This document shows, piece by piece, positions 7,705 through 14,905 of a stretch of DNA of 64,000 bases. Position 1 is the stretch's first letter. Every line of letters begins with the position of its first letter. Location: assembly GCA_000017645.1 (NCBI GenBank), contig CP000782.1, forward strand, positions 1 through 64,000, in the 5' to 3' direction. A model generated the notes under the pieces. That model was given only the letters and a program-made list of their open reading frames with translations. It was not told where the DNA came from and searched no databases. This stretch comes from Xanthobacter autotrophicus Py2 (GTDB taxonomy: Bacteria; Pseudomonadota; Alphaproteobacteria; Rhizobiales; Xanthobacteraceae). Position numbers and translations under genes: made by a program.

Positions 7705-8637
7705 TCAGGCATCGTCCCGCGGCTGCGGCACCACGCGCCCCAGCCGGCGCGCCTGGTCGAGCAGGGACTTCACCGAGGAGGCCGCCCACTGCCGCCCGCC
7801 ACGGGGCGTCCGCTCGCGCATCCGCTCGAGCTGGGCGGCGATGTCGCGCAGGCTGAGATCCGGGTCGGCGATGGCGATGCCGGCGACCAGCGTCATCAGC
7901 CGGTCCTCGGGCGGGCGCCGGGGCGAGCGCTGGAGCAGTTCCGCCTCCGCCATCCGCTCCTGCACCAGCCGATGCACGGCGCGCCGCAGCTTCTCGATGG
8001 TCCAGTTCTGGCCACCATGGTTCAGCACCCGCACCACGTCGTCCCAGCTGTGCTGCGGCCGCATGCGCCGCACGATCGGCAGCCAGGTCGAGGCCGAGGC
8101 GATCAGGTCGCCCACATAGACCTTCTGGCGTGCCGCCGCGGCGGCGCGGATGGCCTCTGGTCGGCGCTCGCGCAGGCCAGGGTTGCCGGCGCGCTTGCCG
8201 CGCGCCTTGGCCGCCTTCATGCCGGCTTTGGTGCGCTCGGCGATCAGGGCGCGCTCGAGCTGGGCGACGGCGCCGAGCACCTGCAGCGAGAACATGCCTT
8301 GTGGCGTCGAGGTGTCGATCGGGTCGCGCAGCGAGCGGAAGTGGGCCTGACGTCCCTCCAGGTCCTCGATCACCGCGAGCAGGTGGCTGACCGAGCGGGC
8401 GAGGCGGTCGAGCCGCACCACCACCAGGACGTCACTGGGCCCGATCTCGCGCATCAGCCTGGCCAGCACCGGCCGGGCCCGCGAGGCGCCGGAGCCGTGC
8501 TCCTGGCGGATGATCTGGCAGCCGGCCGCGCGCAGCTCGTCGACCTGCGCATCGGTCGCCTGCTCGTCGGTCGAGACCCGGGCATAGCCGATCAGGCGGC
8601 GGGCCGGCCGGGGAGGGGAGAGGACGGGGCGGGCCAT
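7705..8637 (-). CDS. Serine recombinase (resolvase/invertase family)
   Basis: A 310-aa small-serine-recombinase-type protein. The N-terminal catalytic domain is clear: IGYARVSTDEQ with nucleophile Ser 22, VVRLDRLARS, and GMFSLQVLGAVAQLERALIAERT leading into the E helix. The long C-terminal part has helix-turn-helix-like segments (SLRDIAAQLERM, SSVKSLLDQAR), longer than classical TniR or TnpR. The ATG at 8637 (MARPVL) is chosen because the conserved domain begins 14 residues later. The gene converges on the broken tniQ. Any res site would most likely lie in 8638-8872, but none was identified. Confidence 0.88.
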   Translation of the reverse strand: MARPVLSPPRPARRLIGYARVSTDEQATDAQVDELRAAGCQIIRQEHGSGASRARPVLARLMREIGPSDVLVVVRLDRLARSVSHLLAVIEDLEGRQAHFRSLRDPIDTSTPQGMFSLQVLGAVAQLERALIAERTKAGMKAAKARGKRAGNPGLRERRPEAIRAAAAARQKVYVGDLIASASTWLPIVRRMRPQHSWDDVVRVLNHGGQNWTIEKLRRAVHRLVQERMAEAELLQRSPRRPPEDRLMTLVAGIAIADPDLSLRDIAAQLERMRERTPRGGRQWAASSVKSLLDQARRLGRVVPQPRDDA

Positions 8638-8872
8638 GGGGTTTCCAGGGGGCGAGTCTTGGGGGCGATTCCAGGCCTTTGTACAATCAATACAGATTTG
8701 AGCAAACGAACCTTTGCAGGCGTGTTTTATCGATCGCGTCAGAGGACCGTGAAGGCGGCCGGTGGGTTTCAGATGGACCCAAGGGTCATCTAACGTCAAA
8801 ACGCTCGCCTACGGCCTTCTGTGCGGAAAAGGGGCGCTTTCAGGGACCTTGGAGGCGCGTGAGGTGGGATGG

Positions 8873-9259
8873 TTAGGCCGCAAGGATGTCGGTTTTGGAA
8901 AAATCGTTGCCGATAAAGAGTAGGCGCTCGTTGGAGCGCTTCGACAGGGCATAGGAAAAGCAATCGGCGAAATTCAGTGCGGCCGGGTGGCGCCCCTTAC
9001 CATGAGCAAGCCAGGCCTGCGTTGCCAGGTCCGCCAGCTCCGCGTCGACCGGAATGATGTCGGCCCCAATTTTGGTGAGCCACAGGTCGATCTCGGCGAG
9101 CGCGTGCTCGCCGCGCCGGCTGACCAGAACCATTCGGGCCTCAAACACGCATGTAGCGGGGACGAGGCGAACAGGGGCGCCGACGATCAATCGCTCGAGC
9201 GCATCGGCTTCAGGCTCATTGCGCAGGATCGCAACAATGGCAGAGGTATCGATCACCAT
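8873..9259 (-). CDS. vapC: Second VapC-type PIN-domain toxin
   Basis: A 128-aa PIN ribonuclease. The N-terminal VIDTSAIVAILRNEPEAD carries the first Asp; Glu in CVFEAR, Asp in NFADCFSYAL and Asp in GNDFSKTDI complete the set. It is similar in layout to the first VapC (5313-5711): both have an ADC(F/M)SYA motif and end GNDFS-TDI-A. The start overlaps the vapB stop by one base. It forms a separate pair about 3 kb from the first. Confidence 0.9.
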   Translation of the reverse strand: MVIDTSAIVAILRNEPEADALERLIVGAPVRLVPATCVFEARMVLVSRRGEHALAEIDLWLTKIGADIIPVDAELADLATQAWLAHGKGRHPAALNFADCFSYALSKRSNERLLFIGNDFSKTDILAA

Positions 9260-9516
9260 CAGTTTGGGATTCCGTGCTCGTCGAAGCCAACGATCTCCTC
9301 GTCACTCCTGGTGTCGAGCTCAGGTAACCGCGCCACCCGCTCGCGGATTGCACGCAGCTCGCCGAGAAGACGTGCTTGAGCGGTATCTCCATAGCCCATG
9401 CGGTGCAGGCGTTCGCTCAGGGCCTGGTGAATGGCGGCAGTCTTGGTGACGCCCTGGCGGCGGGCGAGCTCGTCGGCAAGGGCGACGGTCGCCGGATTTT
9501 TGATGTTCAGAGACAT
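9259..9516 (-). CDS. vapB: VapB/Psk-type antitoxin
   Basis: An 85-aa antitoxin from the ATG at 9516 (MSLNIKNPATVALADELARRQGVTKT), the Rv0623-like family start. A longer frame to 9579 is rejected because it lies upstream of the conserved motif. It ends DEEIVGFDEHGIPN, a typical toxin-binding tail. Upstream on the minus strand, two direct GGTAGAA half-sites (about 9530-9560) could be its operator. Confidence 0.87.
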   Translation of the reverse strand: MSLNIKNPATVALADELARRQGVTKTAAIHQALSERLHRMGYGDTAQARLLGELRAIRERVARLPELDTRSDEEIVGFDEHGIPN

Positions 9517-9582
9517 GGGAAGGGTTCCGAATATTCTACCTTTCAGGTCATTTCTACCCTGTTTGGCGCCCTCTGTCAATAT

Positions 9583-9607
9583 GTCCGATAATGCAACATT
9601 ATCGGAC
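9583..9607. repeat. Perfect inverted repeat 1 before the DUF1403 gene
   Basis: Arms GTCCGATAATG and CATTATCGGAC (11 bases each) around CAA. It lies in the divergent gap between vapB and the DUF1403 gene, 22 bases from a second, unrelated inverted repeat. Possible operator or recombinase core site; the function is not shown. Confidence 0.7.
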
Positions 9608-9628
9608 GTTCTTATTCGGCGACATGCA

Positions 9629-9665
9629 GTGCGGTTTATGGTGAATATTGTGGCATAAACCGCAC
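9629..9665. repeat. Perfect inverted repeat 2 before the DUF1403 gene
   Basis: Arms GTGCGGTTTATG and CATAAACCGCAC (12 bases) with a 13-base A+T-rich spacer. Arm length and central spacing resemble a tyrosine-recombinase core site, and a tyrosine integrase is encoded nearby (4222-5313). It ends 22 bases before the DUF1403 start codon, so an operator role is equally possible. Confidence 0.7.
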
Positions 9666-9687
9666 ATCGCAGCTATCCTTCCGAACG

Positions 9688-10638
9688 ATGCCCGCGCCCA
9701 ATTCGACCCGGACCACCACCTTCGATCCGCCCGCCGTCCCCGGCTGGGCGATCCCGCGCGCGCCCGTCGAGGATCCGGCCGAGGCCGCTTACATGGCCGG
9801 CGTGGCATTGAATTCGTTGGACAATATCATGCGCGGAGAGCCCGCGTGGGGCGGCGCTTGGCGCCAGCGGCTGGCCTTGCGCGCCGCGGCGGCGACCGCC
9901 CGGCTGCTCGGCCATCGCGAGGACGAGGCGGCGCTGCGCGACGCCTGGCATCTGCGTCCGCCCGGTGCCGATCCCGGGCCCGCCGGCAATGTCCTGGCGG
10001 CGTGGCGCCGGCTCGCCGCCCGCTCGCCGGTGATCGACGTCGACGGGCTGCGCGCGATCGTCGGTCTGCTCGGCCTTGCCTGGAGCGACGGGCTTGCCGC
10101 GATCCCCGCGCTCGTCGCGGAACAGGCGCGCGCGACCCGGCCGGCCCCGCTAGTCGCCGCGTCCGTCGCCTTCGAGGTCGCCGCGCTTGGTGCGCAGGCC
10201 GAGGTCCTGGCCTGGTGGTGCGCCGATCTCGCGCTGGCCGCGCGTTTCCGCTGGCCCTTCGCCCTGCCGATCCTGGCGACGCAGATCCATGCGCCGGTGC
10301 TGCGCGGCGGCGCCGGCCGCCGGCGCATCCGGCCGGGAGAGGAGGGGTTTGCGGGCGCGGCCTGTGTCGCGGCCGCGGCGGGCGGGGCGGAGGCCTGCCG
10401 GCTCGCCGGCGAGATCGCCGCGCGCGCCGGGCGCCTCGCGGCGGCGACGCCGAAGCTGCGGACCAAGGGGGCAGGGGAGGCGATCCGGCTTCTGCTCGAC
10501 GACGACGCGGTCTCGGGATCGCTGACGACGCTGACGCTGTCGCGCTGGGCCGCGCGACGGCTGTTCGAGCGTTTGCACGCGCTCGAGGCGGTGCGCGAGC
10601 TCAGCGGCCGGCCGAGCTTCCGGCTCTACGGATTGTAG
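9688..10638 (+). CDS. DUF1403 family protein
   Basis: A 316-aa Ala/Arg-rich protein recognised as DUF1403, a family of unknown function. Conserved-looking blocks are PGWAIPRAPVEDPAEAA near the N-terminus, AAYMAGVALNSLD, and WARRLFERLHALEAVREL near the C-terminus. No signal peptide or clear membrane segment is seen. It is followed two bases later by scpB, then by a 4-base-overlapping unknown gene, forming one operon. From memory, DUF1403 is often next to plasmid- or island-borne scpB in alphaproteobacteria, which suggests a shared maintenance role; this is inference. Confidence 0.8.
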   Translation: MPAPNSTRTTTFDPPAVPGWAIPRAPVEDPAEAAYMAGVALNSLDNIMRGEPAWGGAWRQRLALRAAAATARLLGHREDEAALRDAWHLRPPGADPGPAGNVLAAWRRLAARSPVIDVDGLRAIVGLLGLAWSDGLAAIPALVAEQARATRPAPLVAASVAFEVAALGAQAEVLAWWCADLALAARFRWPFALPILATQIHAPVLRGGAGRRRIRPGEEGFAGAACVAAAAGGAEACRLAGEIAARAGRLAAATPKLRTKGAGEAIRLLLDDDAVSGSLTTLTLSRWAARRLFERLHALEAVRELSGRPSFRLYGL

Positions 10639-10640
10639 CC

Positions 10641-11366
10641 ATGGCCCGCCGCCGCCGCGCCAATGGTCCGCTGGACACCGAGCTCGCCGAGCTGCCGCCC
10701 GAGCTGCGCTGGCGCGAATGGATGGCGCGGGTCGAGGCGGTGATCTTCGCCGCGCCCGGACCGGTGGAACGGGACGTGCTCGCCCGCGTGGTCGGGCGCG
10801 ACTGCAGCCTCGAGCTCGTCATCGAGGATATCCGCGACGCCTTGCGCGACCGGCCGTACGAGCTGGTGCCGGTTGCCGGTGGCTGGCAGCTGCGCACCCG
10901 GCCGCGCCATGCCGAGTCGATCCATGCGGCGTTCGGCTCGGCGCCGGCGCCGGTTCCGCTCTCCCAGACCGAGATGCTGGTGCTCGCCTCGATCGCCTAC
11001 CATCAGCCGGTGACGCGCGGCGAGCTTAGCAACATGATCGGTAAGCAAGTGAGCCGCGACACGATAGGCTATCTGCGTTCGCTCGGCTTTGTCGCCGCGG
11101 GCCCGCGCAGCCCGCAGCCGGGCGCACCTTACACCTATGTCACGACGAAGGGCTTCCTAGCGCATTTCGGCCTCGACACCCTGCGCGACCTGCCCGACAT
11201 GGAGGCGCTCGAGGATGCCGGCCTGCTTAGCAAGGACAAGCTGCTGGCCAAAGATATGCCCCTGGCGCTCATGACGGGCGAGGGAGATGAGGAGGGCCTG
11301 GACGGAGACGACGGCACTGCTGACGAGCCCTATGACCTCGACGACGGATCAGGCGGAAAGGGATGA
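10641..11366 (+). CDS. scpB: ScpB-like segregation and condensation protein
   Basis: A 241-aa ScpB homologue. ScpB is a tandem winged-helix subunit of the SMC-ScpAB condensin. The family signature is clear: WMARVEAVIFAAPGPVERDVLARVVG in the first winged helix and SQTEMLVLASIAYHQPVTRGEL in the second, then DTIGYLRSLGFV. A long acidic tail (about 205-241, EGDEEGLDGDDGTADEP) is unusual. No scpA or smc lies in the window, so this accessory copy must use chromosomal partners or act alone. Its stop overlaps the next start by ATGA. Confidence 0.88.
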   Translation: MARRRRANGPLDTELAELPPELRWREWMARVEAVIFAAPGPVERDVLARVVGRDCSLELVIEDIRDALRDRPYELVPVAGGWQLRTRPRHAESIHAAFGSAPAPVPLSQTEMLVLASIAYHQPVTRGELSNMIGKQVSRDTIGYLRSLGFVAAGPRSPQPGAPYTYVTTKGFLAHFGLDTLRDLPDMEALEDAGLLSKDKLLAKDMPLALMTGEGDEEGLDGDDGTADEPYDLDDGSGGKG

Positions 11367-12748
11367 CGATTGTTGACGAACACGACGAAGGCGGGCCCAT
11401 GAGCGTGCGCGAACATCACCTCGTCGTCGCGACGGCGAAGCATGTCTTCCTGCATCGGGAATATGGCGTTGTCTTCGTCCGTGAAGCCGCTTCCCGGGAG
11501 GACCTGGCCGCTTATGACCTGACCCCTTTGCTGCTCTACGGGCTTTCCGTTCCAGGGACCTCGCTTCGATGGGTCATGCTTACACCGGTCGACAATCCGG
11601 CATCGATCGTGAGTGTTCTCGGGAAGGCGTGGACGCAAGCCGACGGCCTGCGCGGTCGCCCGGATGTGCTGAAGGTGAGCCGCCATCTCGCCGCATCTGC
11701 GGTGGACTTGCCTGATACGCTGGCGGCGACCGATGTCTGGCTCGTCGTCGCGGAGGGAAGCGACAAGGCGTTCTCTGCTTCCGTGCGGCGGTGCCAGGAG
11801 GATGCAATGTGGGCGAGCCTGCCTCGCAGACGGGCGACGCCGAGCACGACGCTGGATCAACTGAACCGCTGCGCCACGGACCGCCACAATCATTCCTTCC
11901 AGTCCCCGCAGTCACAGGTGAATGCCACCATGGAGTGGTGGCGGAACCGGCCGCCTCGCGCGGCCGATCTGCCGCCGGGCGATGAGATCGATTGGCGCCC
12001 GGGGGCCTGGCTCCATGCCTGGGAGAAGGGGGTGGCGCCGGCCGGGCGGCGGTATTTCCACAAGGATACCTTCGACGCCGCCGTATGGCTGCTCACAACG
12101 CCTCCAATCGCGGATGACGACGAGTTCCAGGAGGCTATTTCCGCGGATTCCGAGAACGACGATCTCCCGGAAGTCGCCCAGGCATTGGTGCGATGCTGGC
12201 CGACCTCTCCCGGCGAGCTGAGCCGCTGCATCGGTTCGACCGCGCGCTCGCTGGAATGGTTTCTCGATCGCAAAGCGGCTCTGGACCACCAGCAGCGGAA
12301 TCAATTGTGTGAGCTCCTGGGTCTCGAGCTGGATCCCAATTTCCGGACTTACGAAACCTGCGCCCCATGCGTTCTGATCGCCAGGACGTCGAAGGCCGCG
12401 AAGGAAGCGTACGAGTTCCTGTCGCATGGTGGCGACCTCGTCTTCTCGATCGAAGCTCTTCCCGCCAGCGGCCTGCCGGATCCGAGTTGGCGATATTTGG
12501 TGTTTCAAGCGTATGGAGGCGCGCCGAACATCATACTTGTGGCGCGCGGATCCGGCGTTGACGCGAAGCTGTCGCAGGACCTCTTCATCAATTTCCAGGG
12601 CGCCAAACCCATACGATTGGCGCTGTATCGCGATATTGTCCGCACATGCGCCAAAGCATGTCGGGATAGTCGTTCAAACATTCGGGCAATGAAGGAACTC
12701 CGCGATCGGCATGTGAGCTTCCTCGCGGATATCGCATCTGAAATCTGA
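11363..12748 (+). CDS. Protein of unknown function, third gene of the DUF1403-scpB operon
   Basis: A 461-aa soluble protein that I do not recognise. An internal ATG at 11399 (MSVREHHLVV) may be the true start, but the first ATG overlaps the scpB stop. The N-terminal half is hydrophobic beta-like sequence (HHLVVATAKHVFLHREYGVVFV); the middle holds an acidic patch (IADDDEFQEAISADSENDD); the C-terminal half has CAPCVLIAR and ends in a helical segment. No signal peptide, membrane segment or catalytic motif was found. Translational coupling to scpB implies a linked role. Confidence 0.75.
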   Translation: MTIVDEHDEGGPMSVREHHLVVATAKHVFLHREYGVVFVREAASREDLAAYDLTPLLLYGLSVPGTSLRWVMLTPVDNPASIVSVLGKAWTQADGLRGRPDVLKVSRHLAASAVDLPDTLAATDVWLVVAEGSDKAFSASVRRCQEDAMWASLPRRRATPSTTLDQLNRCATDRHNHSFQSPQSQVNATMEWWRNRPPRAADLPPGDEIDWRPGAWLHAWEKGVAPAGRRYFHKDTFDAAVWLLTTPPIADDDEFQEAISADSENDDLPEVAQALVRCWPTSPGELSRCIGSTARSLEWFLDRKAALDHQQRNQLCELLGLELDPNFRTYETCAPCVLIARTSKAAKEAYEFLSHGGDLVFSIEALPASGLPDPSWRYLVFQAYGGAPNIILVARGSGVDAKLSQDLFINFQGAKPIRLALYRDIVRTCAKACRDSRSNIRAMKELRDRHVSFLADIASEI

Positions 12749-12757
12749 TTCTTTCTA

Positions 12758-12779
12758 CCCGCACCAATCCGGGTGCGGG
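12758..12779 (+). terminator. Hairpin after the DUF1403-scpB operon
   Basis: Arms CCCGCACC and GGTGCGGG (8 bases) with a 6-base loop, ten bases after the stop of the preceding gene. No T run follows, so this is a weak terminator candidate or an mRNA-stabilising hairpin. Confidence 0.4.
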
Positions 12780-12879
12780 GCCTGATTGGTGATCGTGAAG
12801 GCCGCAGGGCGATTGACCTCTTTATTTGGGTGCGGAGACCCCTAGAGGGTAAGACAGGGGACGCGGACTGCGCTGCTTC

Positions 12880-13588
12880 CTAGGACACCGGCTTCATTGA
12901 GCACTCTCGAAAATGACGTGGCATAGATGGCGCGAGCCGCTGGGCCAGGGCATCGCGGTTGTAGAGGCGAAACATCATCTCATCATCGCTTAGTCGGCAC
13001 GTCAGATTGAACTCGATGATCTCACCGCTAAGCCATTTGATGACCTCCGACATCAGGCCGCCAATCGCGAGCCAGGCCATCGAGCAGAGTTGGACGATCT
13101 CCTCCTCATATTCCGGGAGGCGCCAGAATCTCCGAACGCAGGGGATCGTGTCCTCATCCGGAGTCGTGAGGCCGAACGGATCACCCGCCGCCACAGCAGC
13201 GAGTATGGCCGTATCGCTGTCGTGGTCGGGATCGATGGGCAGCCCAAGCCGAAGCGCAGCCCGCCTTGATAGAGGCCGATCGCTCCTGAGCTTCTGAGCC
13301 TGAGGCGCCGCTGATGCACGACGACGTCGCGGTTCTTCTGCAAGGAGACTAGAAGCTTGTTATCACGCAGCGTTTGGTAGATGGGCTCCTTCCAGGCCTT
13401 GAAGCCTTCCTTATGCTGAAGCTCCTGATCCAGAATCGGGCGAACCTCTTTCAAGGCCTTCAGGAAGGAATTCAGGCTCCACCGAAATTGATCCCGCGAA
13501 GTGGTAGTTCCTCTCCATCTGGTTCAGCCAGTAGTGCGCCCTCCCGGAGACGGTCGAGAGCGGAGGATATATCGTCGAAGGCTACCAT
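12880..13588 (-). pseudogene. Frameshifted gene of unknown function
   Basis: Three overlapping minus-strand frames join into one former protein. It begins MVAFDDISSALDRLREGA at 13588, continues WLNQMERNYHF in a second frame, then LNSFLKALKEVRPILDQEL and TLRDNKLLVSLQKNRDVVVH in a third. After another shift near 13190 it ends SEVIKWLSGEIIEFNLTCR. The pieces are collinear and resemble a conserved hypothetical family known by recall only. At least three frame changes make it non-functional. Confidence 0.6.
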
Positions 13589-13918
13589 CGGGTGGTTCTC
13601 TACCGCCGAGTAGGGCTATCTTACCGTGCCGACAGCAGCTCGTCTCATCGGGTGCCTAACCTTCAAGCCGTAGGTGGTCGTCACGATACCCAAGCGGGCT
13701 GAGTCGCGGCGGCCACACCCGGCAGGAAAGCTGGGAATCGCGATCCACGGCGGGCTGATTCCGCTGGCCTTAACCCCTAAATTCGTTCTTAACTTGTTCT
13801 TGGGGAGAAGGGCCTATCTCTCGGGAGTGCTGTTCGAACGCCGCGAGAGGAATCCTGTGCTGCGATCCTGGGCAAACCGATATCTGGAGCTACGCAGCGG
13901 CTCCTGCGTTGAGATGTC
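13589..13918. other. Gap upstream of the IetA-like gene, no gene supported
   Basis: About 330 bases between a decayed gene and ietA. Short frames here have no recognisable content. The promoter of the ietAS pair must lie here, but no convincing -35/-10 pair was picked out. Confidence 0.4.
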
Positions 13919-14905
13919 ATGACGACCGCGCAGCAACTGATTTCCCTCCTCAAGAGCCACGTCGAAGGTGATGATGAGCAGTTCCTGACGATCGCCCTAC
14001 AGGCGGCCGCCAGCGAGGCGCGCCGGGGCCACGGCAAAGTGGCAATGCAGCTTCGCGAACTTGTAGACGCCGCGCGTGCCAACAGAGAGCGGCCCCCCAA
14101 GCGAAGGTCGGCTCCCGTTCCGTTAGCGCAGCCTCGGGGTGACCTCGCAAATCTGATCGCCGTGCGGTATGCGGATGTCAGGCTGTCGAGCATGGTGCTC
14201 CCGGAAGCACTTGACGAGCGGCTTCGCCGTGTTCTTCGTGAGCAGCGTCAGAGGCATCGGCTCCTCAGTCACGGGCTCGCACCGCGCCACAAGCTGCTGC
14301 TGATAGGTCCCCCTGGTTCTGGCAAGACGATGACGGCTTCGGCCTTGGCAGGGGAGCTGCACCTGCCGCTCTTTACGGTCCAGCTCGACGCCTTGATGAC
14401 CAAGTTCATGGGCGAAACCGCATCAAAGCTTCGCATGGTGTTCACCGCCATGGTCGAAACAAAGGGCGTCTATTTCTTCGACGAGTTCGACGCCATCGGG
14501 GCCCGTAGGGTGGAGCGCAATGACGTCGGCGAGATCCGCCGCGTCCTCAACTCTTTCCTGCAGTTTCTCGAGGAGGACGAAAGCGAGGGGTTGGTGATCG
14601 CCGCGACCAACCATCCCGAATTGCTCGACCCTGCTCTGTTCCGAAGGTTCGACGATGTGATCGAGTATGCGCTACCGAGCGCCGAGGTCGCGAAGCGGAT
14701 ACTCCAGGCGCGGCTGGCGACATTCGACACCGAAGGGTTGGATTGGGACGCGGTGGTCACCGCTGCAGGGGGGATGAGCCAGGCCGAAATCTCGCGGGCT
14801 GCGACTGATGCCGCAAAGCTGGTCGTTCTTGAGGATCGGGATCGCATCACATTGCGGGATCTCACAGCGGCCGTCGCGGAGCGCAAGGGAGCTGCGCATC
14901 GGTAA
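13919..14905 (+). CDS. ietA: IetA-like AAA+ ATPase
   Basis: A 328-aa AAA+ protein with Walker A GPPGSGKT (130-137), Walker B VYFFDEFDA (184-192), sensor-1 Asn 231 (AATNHPE) and Arg-finger residues FRRF (241-244), of the FtsH/spastin-like type. An N-terminal helical region of about 90 residues precedes it. The stop codon is directly abutted by the start of a subtilase gene. The AAA ATPase-subtilase pair is the arrangement of IetA-IetS, described for an Agrobacterium Ti plasmid as an incompatibility and stability pair and later reported as an anti-phage system. The plasmid context here fits either role. Confidence 0.82.
   Translation: MTTAQQLISLLKSHVEGDDEQFLTIALQAAASEARRGHGKVAMQLRELVDAARANRERPPKRRSAPVPLAQPRGDLANLIAVRYADVRLSSMVLPEALDERLRRVLREQRQRHRLLSHGLAPRHKLLLIGPPGSGKTMTASALAGELHLPLFTVQLDALMTKFMGETASKLRMVFTAMVETKGVYFFDEFDAIGARRVERNDVGEIRRVLNSFLQFLEEDESEGLVIAATNHPELLDPALFRRFDDVIEYALPSAEVAKRILQARLATFDTEGLDWDAVVTAAGGMSQAEISRAATDAAKLVVLEDRDRITLRDLTAAVAERKGAAHR

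Noticed and set aside
5893..8793. 966-codon plus-strand frame as one protein
   Set aside because: Only the 6415-7690 part resembles TniQ. The start overlaps vapB and the end is antisense to the resolvase.
9648..11366. 572-codon frame as a long ScpB
   Set aside because: The first two-thirds is another frame of the DUF1403 gene. True ScpB similarity begins at 10641.
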